Source: Entamoeba histolytica HM-1:IMSS (Eukaryota; Evosea; Mastigamoebida; Endamoebidae). From it: a stretch of 63,580 bases of DNA. Positions 9,938-20,486 of this stretch are shown one piece after another. Below the pieces are notes generated by a model. That model saw only the letters and a list, made by a program, of their open reading frames with translations. It did no database searches and was not told the DNA's origin. The stretch spans positions 1 through 63,580 of the forward strand of contig NW_001914898.1 of the NCBI RefSeq assembly GCF_000208925.1, written 5' to 3'. Made by a program: the position numbers and the translations under genes. Every line of letters begins with the position of its first letter. Positions within the stretch are counted from its first letter, which is position 1.

Positions 9938-10405
9938 ATGAAAGCCTTCATTGTTATCCTCATTGCTTTATGTGTCAGTGCTGATGTTTCAGTAAGTGGA
10001 AATTGGGTTAAAGGTTTATACGAAGCCAAACAACAACTCTCTCTACTTGATACTAAATATGAAGAGATACTTGACGTTGAAAGACAAATTCACGACAAAA
10101 TTGACCATGCCCAACTTGATTATGAAAATGCACTTCCATCAGCTAAAAGTGAGATTGCTGAAAAGATGAGTGAAATGAAATCACAAATTGTCTCATTACA
10201 TGCTAGAAAAACAAGAATTATAGGTGTTATGAAAAAGATCCTCAACAAATTCCCAGCTGAATATAAGGAAAGACTTATTAGAGAAGTACATCTTGAACAA
10301 AGATTTAATCCTGTTGATGATCTTCTTACATCAACTCTCAAAATGTCTTCTAAGAAAGCCGTTAAGAAAGCTGTCAAAAAAGCCCTTAAAGCTGCTCTCC
10401 TTTAA
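9938..10405 (+). CDS. Secreted coiled-coil protein with cationic amphipathic C-terminus
   Basis: Unrecognised family. Residues 1-15 form a clear signal peptide (MKAFIVILIALCVSA, cleavage probably before DVSVSG). The mature part is all helical: heptad-like stretches from about 28-62 and 66-105, rich in Glu/Lys, with no cysteine in the mature part. The last 18 residues (KKAVKKAVKKALKAALL) form an idealised amphipathic Lys/Ala/Leu helix. Codon use is more GC-rich (many CTC, ATC, GCC) than in neighbouring genes, suggesting strong expression. No membrane segment beyond the signal peptide. It may be a secreted or lumenal oligomeric protein whose tail binds acidic lipid or nucleic acid; this is inference. 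Confidence 0.7.
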   Translation: MKAFIVILIALCVSADVSVSGNWVKGLYEAKQQLSLLDTKYEEILDVERQIHDKIDHAQLDYENALPSAKSEIAEKMSEMKSQIVSLHARKTRIIGVMKKILNKFPAEYKERLIREVHLEQRFNPVDDLLTSTLKMSSKKAVKKAVKKALKAALL

Positions 10406-10653
10406 TTAAACTTCACTTTGTTGTTTTTTTTGGTTGTGTGGTTTTTACTTTAATATTACTTTAATATTCGAATAAAGCAGGTTTCATTGACTTTTTTCAA
10501 ACTCAGGTTTATTTTTTCTTTTAGTTGTTGAAAAACTAATTTTAATTTGTCATCAAAAAAAAAAAATATAAAACATAAATTTTATAACATTGAATAAAAA
10601 ATAAAAAAAAATGAAAATAACAAAAAATAAAAAACTAAAAAATGATAAATTGA

Positions 10654-13600
10654 ATGAGTTTTACTCCTAATTCTAAAGGAAGGAAAAAACAAAAAAACGA
10701 GGCAAGTATTAGTTGTACATTTAATGAATATGATTATGAAGGCGTAAATTACTTAGATTCATATCAACTCAAACAGTACATACGTGATAAATATAAACTT
10801 GACCTTCCTGATTATGTTGTAAAACAAATTATTAATGACAAAGTTATTGGTAGTGATAAAGTTCATGTTCATAAAGAAGATTTTCCTGTTGTTGATAACT
10901 ATATCAAAAAAACACAAGAAGAGTTGAGAACATCATATGGCTTCACAGAAGTTGAAAAATTAGGAGTATATAATCAAGAACGAGAATATGAAAAACATGG
11001 TTTTCTTCTTGAATTCCCAAAACTTCGAAATGAACCTCGTTTATTAACATCAATTCAATCAGGTAATAAAATTTCTGGATATACTTTCCAAGCATCAGTT
11101 AGTAGACCTTTTTCAGATTCTTCAATTGTAATGACAAACTATCTTAAACCATTAGACCAATTGTCCGTCCCTTCTCCTTATTTTCAATCTGATTGTTTCA
11201 AGTCATTAATGAAAGAGTTTAGTGATAGTCAAGAAGCCCTTGGAAAATCAACACTAACTGAACCAAAATTTTTATATTTTACACCATTATATCAACAATA
11301 TACTCTACGATCACTTGATAAAAGTATTTTTGAATTTTTATCACCTGACGACTCTATTGCATATCTTCCAGTATCAAAGAAAGATGAAAAGTCAGAATTA
11401 ATCACATACAAAATTGAAATAAACTCTATTTCATTTGAAGAAGATAATAATGAAAATCTATTAATCCAATTCTTTTTTTATGATAAGTCAACAGAAACTA
11501 AAATTACTGAAACGTGTGGCATTTATCGTGTAGATAGAGAACTCCAACATGGATTTGTTCTTTTTGAATGTACATCAGAATTAATGAAAAATGCTTTTAT
11601 GGTTATTCGTATTGCAAGAGAAAGTGATTCGTTGTTTGAATATGCTAAAAAACAGTATGACGGTACATTCTTAAAAAATAGACAAAATAAACAAAATATA
11701 ATTCAATCGGACATATTGTCTCGTCCTCCTTCTACTACAAGAACATCTGAATCAACACTTATTGGATCTCAACCAATTGGTAGATTTAGTGAACCACCAG
11801 TTCCAATTAAATCATCAAGTACAATATCTATTAAATCAAAGAAAAATGAAGATATTCGTTATATCAAGAAACCAGAAATTATATGCATTGGAGTAGCAAA
11901 AGACAATCACTCTGACCCTAAAGCATTCACATTCTCTGGAGAGTTAGTAATGGGAGATAATTGGCAAACACGAATGAAACAATATAACCCACAAAATGGT
12001 GTTGGGACAACAGTACTTGGTATGTTTGGAATAAGTCCAATTATTTTGGGTAGTTTTAAATGTACAGTAATGAAGTTATCTAAAGAATGGAATGCATCAT
12101 ATAAAGTATTTGACTGTTGTAGAAATCAAACAATGGTAATGGGAGATGAAAATATTTATTCATTAGAATATTTAGAAAAAAGAGAAAAAGCTAAAACTGT
12201 TAATGATATGTATTTTGATTCTCTTTTTATTTATTTAGATGAAATTAATTTAGGTAAAGATAAGAGACATGAATTTTTTAATGTTACTGCTAAATTACTC
12301 AATGCCCAAGACTCTTCTCAAGTACTTAAAGTATTTTATCCACCTACATTTAAAGAGTCTCTTCAAAATGAATTTATTTCTTCAAGTTATTCTTCTCTTA
12401 AAACAGTACAGATGGATGATGAAATAAAAATCAAACTTCCAACACCAATTGAAAAGTCATATTACATTTTGTTTACAGTTACTGAGTATTGTGTTAATTC
12501 ACCAAGCATCATTGAAAAACAAAGATTTGCCATTCTTCCATTGTATGACAATAAAAAGCCAATTGGAAATAAAACTGTTTCTCTTAAATTAGGAAGTACT
12601 CTTCCACAAATAAAATTACCAACAACTCTTGATTTGGTTGATCGAGGAAGTTCATTAACTGTTACTATTAAATCTTTAGCAACTGGTTATGCATCACATA
12701 TTGAACTTTTTGATTATTTTGCAACAAAAGGATGTGATAATGTTTGTAATTTAATGAATATTCCACGTGCTACTTTAATGGAGTATTTCGCACCAATTCT
12801 TCAAAAAGAACTTCAAAACATTAAATCAATTGCAGTTGATGTTAAAAAAGTTATGGATTTGATTAATTTCTTAGATTACGTTTGTCCAGTTGACTATCCA
12901 ACAACAAAACCAATAGTATTACAAAAGTTTATTACTACTTTCAACCCATTAATTATTGAACCATTAGAGTTTGCTAACTATGTCTTAACAGTTATCATTA
13001 ATGTTTTACAGTCATTTAATGATTCTCATAAAATTTTTGATTTGTTTTGGTTCTTCTTAGGATTGGTAGAAAAATCTATTGTTGCTTATTTACAAACAAA
13101 AAGAGCTGCTAATCTTAAAGAAAGTGTTATTTATTCAGGAATTTCTGTAACACAATTAGAAGAAAATTTATATATAATTGCAAATGTTTTTGGAGGATGG
13201 ATGGTATTAAATCAACACAGAATAACTCCACACTTAATATCTCTTGTACATGCAAATATTTATTTTGCTGAATTTATGAGGTCAATGTTGTATTTATGGA
13301 GATTAGGTAAAATTGCTGAAGTCATTGAAAAGTATTTAAATGTTGTTTCGTTACCAATCATTTCAACAGGATTAGATAATAAAGGGTTTGTCAATTTACC
13401 TTATCTTCTTCGATTTGACTTCTTAAATATTTTAAGAGACTTTGATTATTTATATGAAAAAGACTGTCCTAAGCCATTGGTATTTAAGGAAACAGCAGAA
13501 CTTCCTGATATTATGGAAAGAGAACATTTCTTCCATGGGTTATTGATTCGTCAGTACATTAAATTAATTGTAAAAGACATACAAGAAACTGACAAAGATC

Positions 13601-16600
13601 AGGACAATCATACAAAGTCATTAAAATTTACTATTTCAAAAATGGCAATTCTCTCTATCGGATCTATAACTGAAAAATATGACACTTTTAAACATTACGA
13701 AACACTTAAATCACAAATAGCAGCTTTAATGTTTCCATTAATATCATACGCTATTGAAGAAAAATCATATTTTGAGAATAGTTTCAATGTCCCTTATGGG
13801 TTATTTATTAAAGACCAATCAAAATGGAATACTGAAGATTTTAAAGAGGTATTTGTTTGGAAAGTATTTTATACATCACTAATTTGGGTATTAAAAAACA
13901 TTGATAAAGAAACTTTATTACTTTATTTCCAAAAAGAAGTATCAACCCGTGTTTGTGATTTATTGTTTCATTTAACAAATGCAATAAGATTTACTTCATT
14001 AATTACCTCAAAGAAATTTAATATTAATGTAGAATATGACTCTACTCGTTTACAATTAATTAATACGATTTTAAAAGACTCTCCAATAACAACAGCAAAT
14101 ATCCCTCTTTTTCAGAGTAGAATTATTCTTATTGATGTCTCTGATGAATTTACATCACAGTTAGGATTAATGGACCGTAGTTGGGTAAAGAGAAGAGGAA
14201 CATTAGCAACATCAACTGAACAACGTTCTTTTCATAACTCTGGTCTAAAAGGTCAAATACCTAAAAAATGTAGAAGGTCAATAGGAAAAACTGATGAAAT
14301 TGATTCAAATTTAGACACTACATTAAGTTCTCCAAATAACCTTTCTTCATTACCTTCTCATCAAATTTCAGTTGATGACAATATATCTTCAAAAAATAAA
14401 GTTAAAAAACCAACAAAATTTATTGGTAATTTTACAATGAAAATTACAGAAAGTGCTGAAGGGCTTGGAAGGTCAGTGGTTGGAGGTGCAGAAAGTGTTG
14501 TTGCTGGTATTAATAAAGTAGTAACTGGAAAAGGAAGAAAGAAAACAGGAAGTGTAAATCATTCGGACATAACTGAACTAAGTGATACAACTTCATCTGA
14601 TGATATAAAACGTTCTGGGAAAGAAAATATGGCAATGTTAGTTGTTCAACACTTTTTGTTACGTTCTGTGTTAAGAACTATTATGGACTGTATTGATATG
14701 TTAATGAATCAAAGAGATATTACTAATAGTGATATTGAGAATTGTCTGTCAAAATTATTATATGCTGCTGTTATTGAAATACCATTAAATGGAATAGTTA
14801 TTCTTCCAATTGTTGATTTCCTTTATATGATTATTATTCTTCATTTCCCTTTAATTATTAAATCAGAAGAACTATCACAATGTATACTAAAATCATTACT
14901 TAAAATGGCTAATAGCTCAGAAACATTATTACGAATATTTTCAAGTAGACTAATCTATTTAACATTAAAATCAGAGTTTGTGTTCAGCAATAAAACTTCA
15001 TTAACTTCTTCTAATCTTGGAGGTTTAGTTGCACAATGGTCTTCTCATCATGTCACTAAATTAAAAAAATCAATTTCAGAAATGCCAGCAATTTGTTCTC
15101 AATTCATTCATTCAAATGATATTGCTTTGAAAAATGCTCTTATAATGGCAAATTCAAATATTTATGATGATTATATATGGATTCTTCGTTCTCAAGAATT
15201 ATCAAATGGAATTTCTCTAGGGTCTTTCAACGACGTTTGTGGTTTTTTGAGGAGATGCCTTGAAATAGCATCAGAAGGGTTCCAAGCTGAAGACAAAGTT
15301 GTAACAACATTATCAACTAATAACACTACTTTCTTAACTGAATATCATGTTGATGTGTTCAACAGCGTTCCATTTGATAGGTTGTTAATAACTAAAATGG
15401 CACAGTTTTGCACAAGAAGGTTTACTGGTTCATTAAAAGATTCAGCACTTCAATTGATTACATCAATATCAAAAGAATACGAGTCATTTTTCGATGAATT
15501 TAATATGAGAAAAATTGGAACACAAAAAGTACAAGCTTCATTAAAAACACAATATGCCATTTGTACCAAAGCAAAAGCACTTGGAGAAGAAATACTTAAT
15601 TGGGCAAGAAAAACAAGTTTTCTTGAATGTTATTTTGAAGAACCAATGGAAGACAAAGAATTAAAAACAATTCATCAGCGATTAGCTAATTCTATATGTC
15701 AGGCAAATGAAGAAAGTACAAAACTATTGGATCAATACGATGAAATATGTTCAGCAATAGGAGAAATTAATCCACTCTTCCCTATTTCAGTTGAAGAGAT
15801 GAAAAAAATGGTTAAAATGGTTATTGAGTTACTTGAAGAACAGATATCAAAGATTCAACAAATAATAGAAGTTAGAAAAAATTATGAACAAAAACGAGTT
15901 GAGATTGACGCTTTAAATGCAGAAAATGCTCGTATTATTAAAACAAATATTAATGCAATAAGTAAGTCTTTATCTAATGGTCCTGTTAGTGTTAAATACT
16001 TCTCAGCAAGAATCTTAGAATTAAAGAATTTAGAAGAAATAACAAAAGATATAAGAACAAGAAGAAGTCAAAGACAAGGGGAATTTTCTGGATTTATGGC
16101 ACCATGGGAATCATTCTTTTTTTATTGGGAAAGTGTTTTAAAAAAAGGGCTTGAACTAAGTTGTATTATCGAAGCACTCATGCTTCGTATTGAAGCAAAT
16201 AAAAAGGAATTAAAACTTGCTGAAGAATATCAAATTCAACAAGAAAAATTTGCACGAGCATCCTTCAAAACCTATGCATGGGTTGAAATGTCAATGTTTT
16301 TAAAAAGTCTTAAAATTGATGAACGGAGTGAGTATTTGTTTTTAATGGATGACATTGTTCAACGAATGAAAAAAATTAAAATAGAAGATGATATTATTGA
16401 TAAAATGAATTCAATTATTATAAATTATAATAAAATTAATCAACAAAAAGAATTGTTATTCTCTCAATTCAAGGCAGATCTTCAAAAGAATGGCTGTTTT
16501 AAAATAAATGAATTCCAAATAACGGACATTACTGGAAACTCCATTTGTTCAGTAGACCATGGGATTAAACCTGAGCCATTTGGAAAGAATTGGTATGAGC

Positions 16601-18618
16601 ATATTATTAATAAAAATACTGATAATAATTTAAGTCAATTCAATAAAAGTATTACTTGGCTCATTTCTTATGAAGAGGGTCATGATAAACGAATGAAAGT
16701 TGAGGCTGAGTTTGAAACACAAAGAAAACTTTTTTCTGATTCATTAAAATTATTAGTGTCAACCTATAATAAAACAGTTAATGAAAACAATATTCAACAA
16801 TTAACTCAAATTATAGATAGTATTGATAGTATTGCTGTTCAAAATATACCAGAAATTGTTAAATACTGTGTTCCATTTGAAGTACCTGTTTCAATCAATT
16901 CAATAAAAAAACAAATAAAAGAATTTAAACGATTATCAGGTACTGTACAAGCAGAAGGCAAAAATAATGAAATTATTAAACCAGAAGAAGATCTTGAAGA
17001 AAAAAAGAAAAAAGATAAAATGATTAATGATTTATATTCATTATTCCTTGATAACTCAAATTGTTTTAGAACTACATCTATTATTGATAATAGTTTATAT
17101 TTAACACGTAAATTCGATAAAGAGTTTTCAAAAACAATTAAAATAGCTCAAGATATTCTTAATAAACAAGAAGAATTATGGAGATATGACAAAAAAAGTG
17201 GTAAAGAAGAAATTAAAGATATTGATGAATTACTTGAATTATTAGCTATAGATGCTAAACAATATGTTAATGCACCAATGTTATTCTTAACATGGGTTGA
17301 ACAATCTGCAGAAATCAATAGAAAGTATAACAGACATGTTGTTGCTGGAATCTGCGAAGTTATGTGTATGAATTATATTTATTGTATTCTTAGAGATTCA
17401 CAACAAGCAGAAAACTTAGATTTATTTGACATATCAGTTATTGAAGACTTATTTGCTGATGTTCTTGTAAGTGCTGATATTTCTTTAGTAGCAAGTTATT
17501 CAAGTTGTTCCTTTGAATCAATGATTAAACATGCATGGCTAGCAGTACATGATTTTGAATTAAGTGAACAATGGTTTGCCCATCAGATGTGTTGCTTCTT
17601 ACTACCATATTATGACTGTTCATCAAATATTATTGAACTTGCTAAAGTACATGAAACATTGACAAAAGTATGTGAAAATATGTCTAAATCAGGACATCCA
17701 TTATACTTTTATCATGTCCATTTTGCATTAAATTCTGGAATGAAAGAAGATAATAAACCATGTCATTACATTTATTCTTCATTACTTAATTATGATGAAT
17801 TTGTTACAGATATTAAGAAAACACCAATTGCACAAAGAGCTAAAATTGTAGAATCACCAAATGATGAAACAAGTGAAAAAATAGTAATTCAACAAGTATA
17901 TATATATTCTAACAATAAAGTAATTAGAGAACAACCAGTCCGTTTCACTCCTGTTGGTGAATTTGTTTATGAATGTGATGTATTGTATTCTAATCAAAGG
18001 GAAAATAAATTAGATGGATCCTCTTCTCTTTCAACATTATCTCATATTGGAGATGTTAATGGACTTTTATTAGAAAATACTCCATTATTACAAATCGGTA
18101 TGACACGATTAATTCTCAACACTCAATCAAAATTACCATCCTCTAAACGAAGGGTTGCTGTTACAAAAAGGAAAATGATAACATTAACACCAATAGAAAA
18201 AGCAATAGACTACATAACAAGAGTTATTGATAATTTAGAAGAATTTAATACCCATATTATTGAGTCACAAAAGAATAATGAGACGTTTGATTTCCAAGTA
18301 CAAGAAGAAATTAAGAAAGTATTATACCATATATTGTGTGATGATAAATGGAAACTATGTGATGTTGCAAAAGCGTTTTTAATAGATGACATAGACGAGG
18401 CTGTTTCTACTACTATAAAAAAATATCTAGAACTATATGATATGTTAACAAAAGTTGAAAAGTCAGTAAAAAGAACAGTTGATTTATTTATCCTTGGAGA
18501 TCCAGAAGCAGAACGTATTGAGGAAATTTCAAGAATTAAAAAATATTTCCTATTATTTGTGAACAATTTAACAGTAGGAAAAGGATTGTTAGAGAAGAGA
18601 AAACAAGAAGTGGATTAA
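10654..18618 (+). CDS. DOCK-family Rho/Rac guanine nucleotide exchange factor, 2654 aa
   Basis: Single uninterrupted exon of 7.96 kb. DOCK proteins activate Rac/Cdc42 through a C-terminal DHR-2 domain and bind phosphoinositides through a C2-like DHR-1. The DHR-1/C2 region is at about residues 520-670: FDSLFIYLDEINLG, then FISSSYSSLKTVQMDDEIKIKLP, EKSYYILFTVTEYCV and FAILPLYDNKKP match the DOCK C2 pattern. A long helical solenoid fills the middle. DHR-2 lies at about 2190-2640: FESMIKHAWLAVHDFELSEQWFAH, then ELAKVHETLTKVCEN and GHPLYFYHVHF, where family members have a similar helical-repeat then YYRVGFYG segment. Low-complexity Ser/Lys linkers occur near 350-410 and 1200-1340. Length is above most DOCKs (about 1700-2200). 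No SH3 or clear PH domain at the N-terminus, nearest the zizimin-type. GTPase partner unknown. Confidence 0.75.
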   Translation: MSFTPNSKGRKKQKNEASISCTFNEYDYEGVNYLDSYQLKQYIRDKYKLDLPDYVVKQIINDKVIGSDKVHVHKEDFPVVDNYIKKTQEELRTSYGFTEVEKLGVYNQEREYEKHGFLLEFPKLRNEPRLLTSIQSGNKISGYTFQASVSRPFSDSSIVMTNYLKPLDQLSVPSPYFQSDCFKSLMKEFSDSQEALGKSTLTEPKFLYFTPLYQQYTLRSLDKSIFEFLSPDDSIAYLPVSKKDEKSELITYKIEINSISFEEDNNENLLIQFFFYDKSTETKITETCGIYRVDRELQHGFVLFECTSELMKNAFMVIRIARESDSLFEYAKKQYDGTFLKNRQNKQNIIQSDILSRPPSTTRTSESTLIGSQPIGRFSEPPVPIKSSSTISIKSKKNEDIRYIKKPEIICIGVAKDNHSDPKAFTFSGELVMGDNWQTRMKQYNPQNGVGTTVLGMFGISPIILGSFKCTVMKLSKEWNASYKVFDCCRNQTMVMGDENIYSLEYLEKREKAKTVNDMYFDSLFIYLDEINLGKDKRHEFFNVTAKLLNAQDSSQVLKVFYPPTFKESLQNEFISSSYSSLKTVQMDDEIKIKLPTPIEKSYYILFTVTEYCVNSPSIIEKQRFAILPLYDNKKPIGNKTVSLKLGSTLPQIKLPTTLDLVDRGSSLTVTIKSLATGYASHIELFDYFATKGCDNVCNLMNIPRATLMEYFAPILQKELQNIKSIAVDVKKVMDLINFLDYVCPVDYPTTKPIVLQKFITTFNPLIIEPLEFANYVLTVIINVLQSFNDSHKIFDLFWFFLGLVEKSIVAYLQTKRAANLKESVIYSGISVTQLEENLYIIANVFGGWMVLNQHRITPHLISLVHANIYFAEFMRSMLYLWRLGKIAEVIEKYLNVVSLPIISTGLDNKGFVNLPYLLRFDFLNILRDFDYLYEKDCPKPLVFKETAELPDIMEREHFFHGLLIRQYIKLIVKDIQETDKDQDNHTKSLKFTISKMAILSIGSITEKYDTFKHYETLKSQIAALMFPLISYAIEEKSYFENSFNVPYGLFIKDQSKWNTEDFKEVFVWKVFYTSLIWVLKNIDKETLLLYFQKEVSTRVCDLLFHLTNAIRFTSLITSKKFNINVEYDSTRLQLINTILKDSPITTANIPLFQSRIILIDVSDEFTSQLGLMDRSWVKRRGTLATSTEQRSFHNSGLKGQIPKKCRRSIGKTDEIDSNLDTTLSSPNNLSSLPSHQISVDDNISSKNKVKKPTKFIGNFTMKITESAEGLGRSVVGGAESVVAGINKVVTGKGRKKTGSVNHSDITELSDTTSSDDIKRSGKENMAMLVVQHFLLRSVLRTIMDCIDMLMNQRDITNSDIENCLSKLLYAAVIEIPLNGIVILPIVDFLYMIIILHFPLIIKSEELSQCILKSLLKMANSSETLLRIFSSRLIYLTLKSEFVFSNKTSLTSSNLGGLVAQWSSHHVTKLKKSISEMPAICSQFIHSNDIALKNALIMANSNIYDDYIWILRSQELSNGISLGSFNDVCGFLRRCLEIASEGFQAEDKVVTTLSTNNTTFLTEYHVDVFNSVPFDRLLITKMAQFCTRRFTGSLKDSALQLITSISKEYESFFDEFNMRKIGTQKVQASLKTQYAICTKAKALGEEILNWARKTSFLECYFEEPMEDKELKTIHQRLANSICQANEESTKLLDQYDEICSAIGEINPLFPISVEEMKKMVKMVIELLEEQISKIQQIIEVRKNYEQKRVEIDALNAENARIIKTNINAISKSLSNGPVSVKYFSARILELKNLEEITKDIRTRRSQRQGEFSGFMAPWESFFFYWESVLKKGLELSCIIEALMLRIEANKKELKLAEEYQIQQEKFARASFKTYAWVEMSMFLKSLKIDERSEYLFLMDDIVQRMKKIKIEDDIIDKMNSIIINYNKINQQKELLFSQFKADLQKNGCFKINEFQITDITGNSICSVDHGIKPEPFGKNWYEHIINKNTDNNLSQFNKSITWLISYEEGHDKRMKVEAEFETQRKLFSDSLKLLVSTYNKTVNENNIQQLTQIIDSIDSIAVQNIPEIVKYCVPFEVPVSINSIKKQIKEFKRLSGTVQAEGKNNEIIKPEEDLEEKKKKDKMINDLYSLFLDNSNCFRTTSIIDNSLYLTRKFDKEFSKTIKIAQDILNKQEELWRYDKKSGKEEIKDIDELLELLAIDAKQYVNAPMLFLTWVEQSAEINRKYNRHVVAGICEVMCMNYIYCILRDSQQAENLDLFDISVIEDLFADVLVSADISLVASYSSCSFESMIKHAWLAVHDFELSEQWFAHQMCCFLLPYYDCSSNIIELAKVHETLTKVCENMSKSGHPLYFYHVHFALNSGMKEDNKPCHYIYSSLLNYDEFVTDIKKTPIAQRAKIVESPNDETSEKIVIQQVYIYSNNKVIREQPVRFTPVGEFVYECDVLYSNQRENKLDGSSSLSTLSHIGDVNGLLLENTPLLQIGMTRLILNTQSKLPSSKRRVAVTKRKMITLTPIEKAIDYITRVIDNLEEFNTHIIESQKNNETFDFQVQEEIKKVLYHILCDDKWKLCDVAKAFLIDDIDEAVSTTIKKYLELYDMLTKVEKSVKRTVDLFILGDPEAERIEEISRIKKYFLLFVNNLTVGKGLLEKRKQEVD

Positions 18619-18688
18619 ATAATAATTTTATTAACTTTTTAATTCTAATTTTTTCTTTCATTTACTTTAACTCAAACTGATATTTCAA

Positions 18689-18952
18689 ATGCAAACACCA
18701 AAAAGAATATATGTAAGTGGGTTAGGTGATTTTGTTGATGAACAATTATTATATGAAGTTTTTTTACCGTTTGGAGAAATTACTGATATACAACTCCCAA
18801 AAGATAATGGAAAATTAAATAAAGGATATGGATTTGTTGTTTTTGAAGATGAAGAAGACGCTAGTCAAGCAATATTAAATATGAACAAAGCCGAACTTTT
18901 TGGCAAAACACTAACTGTCTCTTCTTCGAGAAATAAAGAAAATGAGATTTGA
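18689..18952 (+). CDS. Single-RRM protein resembling the RRM of cyclophilin E/Cyp33
   Basis: An 87-residue protein that is one RRM fold. RNP2 is IYVSGL (about 6-11) and RNP1 is KGYGFVVF (about 46-53). The segments VDEQLLYEVFLPFGEITDIQLP and ILNMNKAELFGKTLTV are very like the RRM of PPIE/Cyp33, which binds RNA and sits in spliceosomal complexes, but the cyclophilin domain that follows in PPIE is absent here: the frame stops 10 residues after the RRM. It may be a free-standing splicing or mRNA-binding protein. Its 3' end is only 11 bp from the convergent lysine-rich gene. Confidence 0.85.
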   Translation: MQTPKRIYVSGLGDFVDEQLLYEVFLPFGEITDIQLPKDNGKLNKGYGFVVFEDEEDASQAILNMNKAELFGKTLTVSSSRNKENEI

Positions 18953-18963
18953 AAAGGAATAAT

Positions 18964-19329
18964 TCAATTGAGATCGGCTTTTTTTGCATTTTGTTTAACG
19001 TCTTTAATGGCTTTAGAAGTAATTTTAGCTTCTTTTTTGTCAGCTTTAACTAATCCCTTAGTCATTTTCTTTTCATCCTTCAACTCTTTTTTGGCTAACT
19101 TCTTTGTCTCTTTCTCTACCTTTTTGGTTTCTTTCATATCCTTTTTAGCCTTCTTGATTTCTTGTTTTTGCTGTTTCTTTACTTCTTTTACTTTCTTTTT
19201 TGAGTTTTTTGTTTGTTTCTTAGCATTTTTAATTCTCTCTTTCTGTTGTGAGGTAGGTAGTTTGGGTAGTTTTTCAGATGCTTCGTCAGGAACAACATTC
19301 AAAATAACACTTTCTTTGCTATCGGACAT
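18964..19329 (-). CDS. Lysine-rich coiled-coil protein, 121 aa
   Basis: Unrecognised. After a neutral N-terminus (about residues 1-28, MSDSKESVILNVVPDEASEK) the rest is a continuous Lys/Glu/Thr/Ala helix with KK-x-x-KK-x-x-x-KK periodicity and no hydrophobic segment, so a soluble, highly basic coiled coil. It resembles in composition, but not provably in ancestry, the Lys/Glu-rich KERP proteins of E. histolytica; unlike secreted proteins it has no signal peptide. The opposite strand is also open (18968-19342) but encodes only Phe/Ser/Leu-rich antisense of this lysine pattern. Convergent with the RRM gene. Confidence 0.65.
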   Translation of the reverse strand: MSDSKESVILNVVPDEASEKLPKLPTSQQKERIKNAKKQTKNSKKKVKEVKKQQKQEIKKAKKDMKETKKVEKETKKLAKKELKDEKKMTKGLVKADKKEAKITSKAIKDVKQNAKKADLN

Positions 19330-19531
19330 TTTGATGAGATAATCTAAATAATTGTAAGATTCCTCTTCTTTTCTTAATTCGAGCTGAAAGGCCGTTTCAT
19401 AATTAATCCAATTATTCTAAGAATAAAATAAGTATTAAAAGAGAAAAAAAATCTAACAATCTCAAATAATCAACAAGAAGAAAAATCTAAAAAGACAAGG
19501 AAAAAAGAGAAATCTAAGTTCTCTCAGTTTG

Positions 19532-20203
19532 ATGCAATACGAGTATGTTGTTTTCTTTTCTTTTAAAGATATTTAATGATAACCCTTTTATTCACTTTCC
19601 AGCACAAATTCTTCTCCCACTAACTTTAAAATACTTGTGATTGGTGAAGCTGGTGTCGGTAAAACTTGTTTATTAACCCGTTTCACTGAAGACAAATTTG
19701 ATGACCAAGAACCTTCTACTTCTACAAACTTTAAAGTAATTGATGTTGATATTTCTGAATCAACGAAAATGAAAAATATTAAATTAGAGATTTATGACAC
19801 TGCTGGTCAAGAAAGGTTTAGAATATTAACTTCTTCATTTTATAGAAAGTCGTGTGGTATCTTTTTAGTATTTGACCTAACTGATGAAACCTCATTTAAA
19901 AATTTAACAAATTGGGCAAGAGACATTACTTATTATGCTTCTCCAAAATGTGTTGTTGTTCTTATTGGAAATAAAAGTGACTTAGGAGATTCTAAAACTC
20001 CTAAAGAAGAGGCAGATGAGTTTGTGAATGATAAGTCATATAAGAGTTATTTTGTTTGTTCAGCTAAAACTGGTGATGGGTGTAAAGAGGCATTAAAGTG
20101 TATGGCTCTTGAAGTTGCAGAGACATGTGCAGTAGATGATAATGATACTGTTCCATTAGAAAATAAAAAAGAGCCAAAAAAATCAAAATGTTATCTTTTC
20201 TAA
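19532..20203 (+). CDS. Rab-family small GTPase with CYLF terminus
   Basis: Two exons: 19532-19542 (only M-Q-Y plus two bases) and 19603-20203, across a 60-nt GTATGT...CAG intron; total 203 aa. The splice supplies the missing N-terminus MQYDTNSSPTNFKILVIG before the P-loop; otherwise the frame would begin inside G1. Motifs: G1 GEAGVGKT, switch II DTAGQERF, G4 NKSD, G5 SAK. The C-terminus is basic (KKEPKKSKCYLF) and ends in a CaaX-type CYLF and not the double-cysteine of most Rabs, so single geranylgeranylation by GGTase I is plausible. Rab proteins recruit effectors to vesicles; the specific compartment cannot be assigned. Confidence 0.85.
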
Positions 20204-20486
20204 GTGAATTTGTTTTAATTTTTTTTTGTGATTCATATTTCATTGAAACAATCTTATTACGTAACTAAATTTGTGTGATTTATAATTATAAAAAATAGTG
20301 TTACAAAACATTTCAAAAAAAAGGGCAACTAAAATCCGGCTTATGAAGTTAAATATTTGAGAGTTAAAATAGAATAAATTAAATAAAAGCTTTATTTTCC
20401 TAATATTCTTTTTTATTGCCATATTTATTTATCTAAAAATAATATATTATAAATTTTATAAATGAATAAAATTACCACTTCTACAA

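Noticed and set aside
18968..19342. 124-codon plus-strand frame opposite the lysine-rich gene
   Set aside because: Its Phe/Ser/Leu-rich product is the antisense of Lys/Glu codons (AAG/AAA and GAA); the minus frame has a normal N-terminus and composition.
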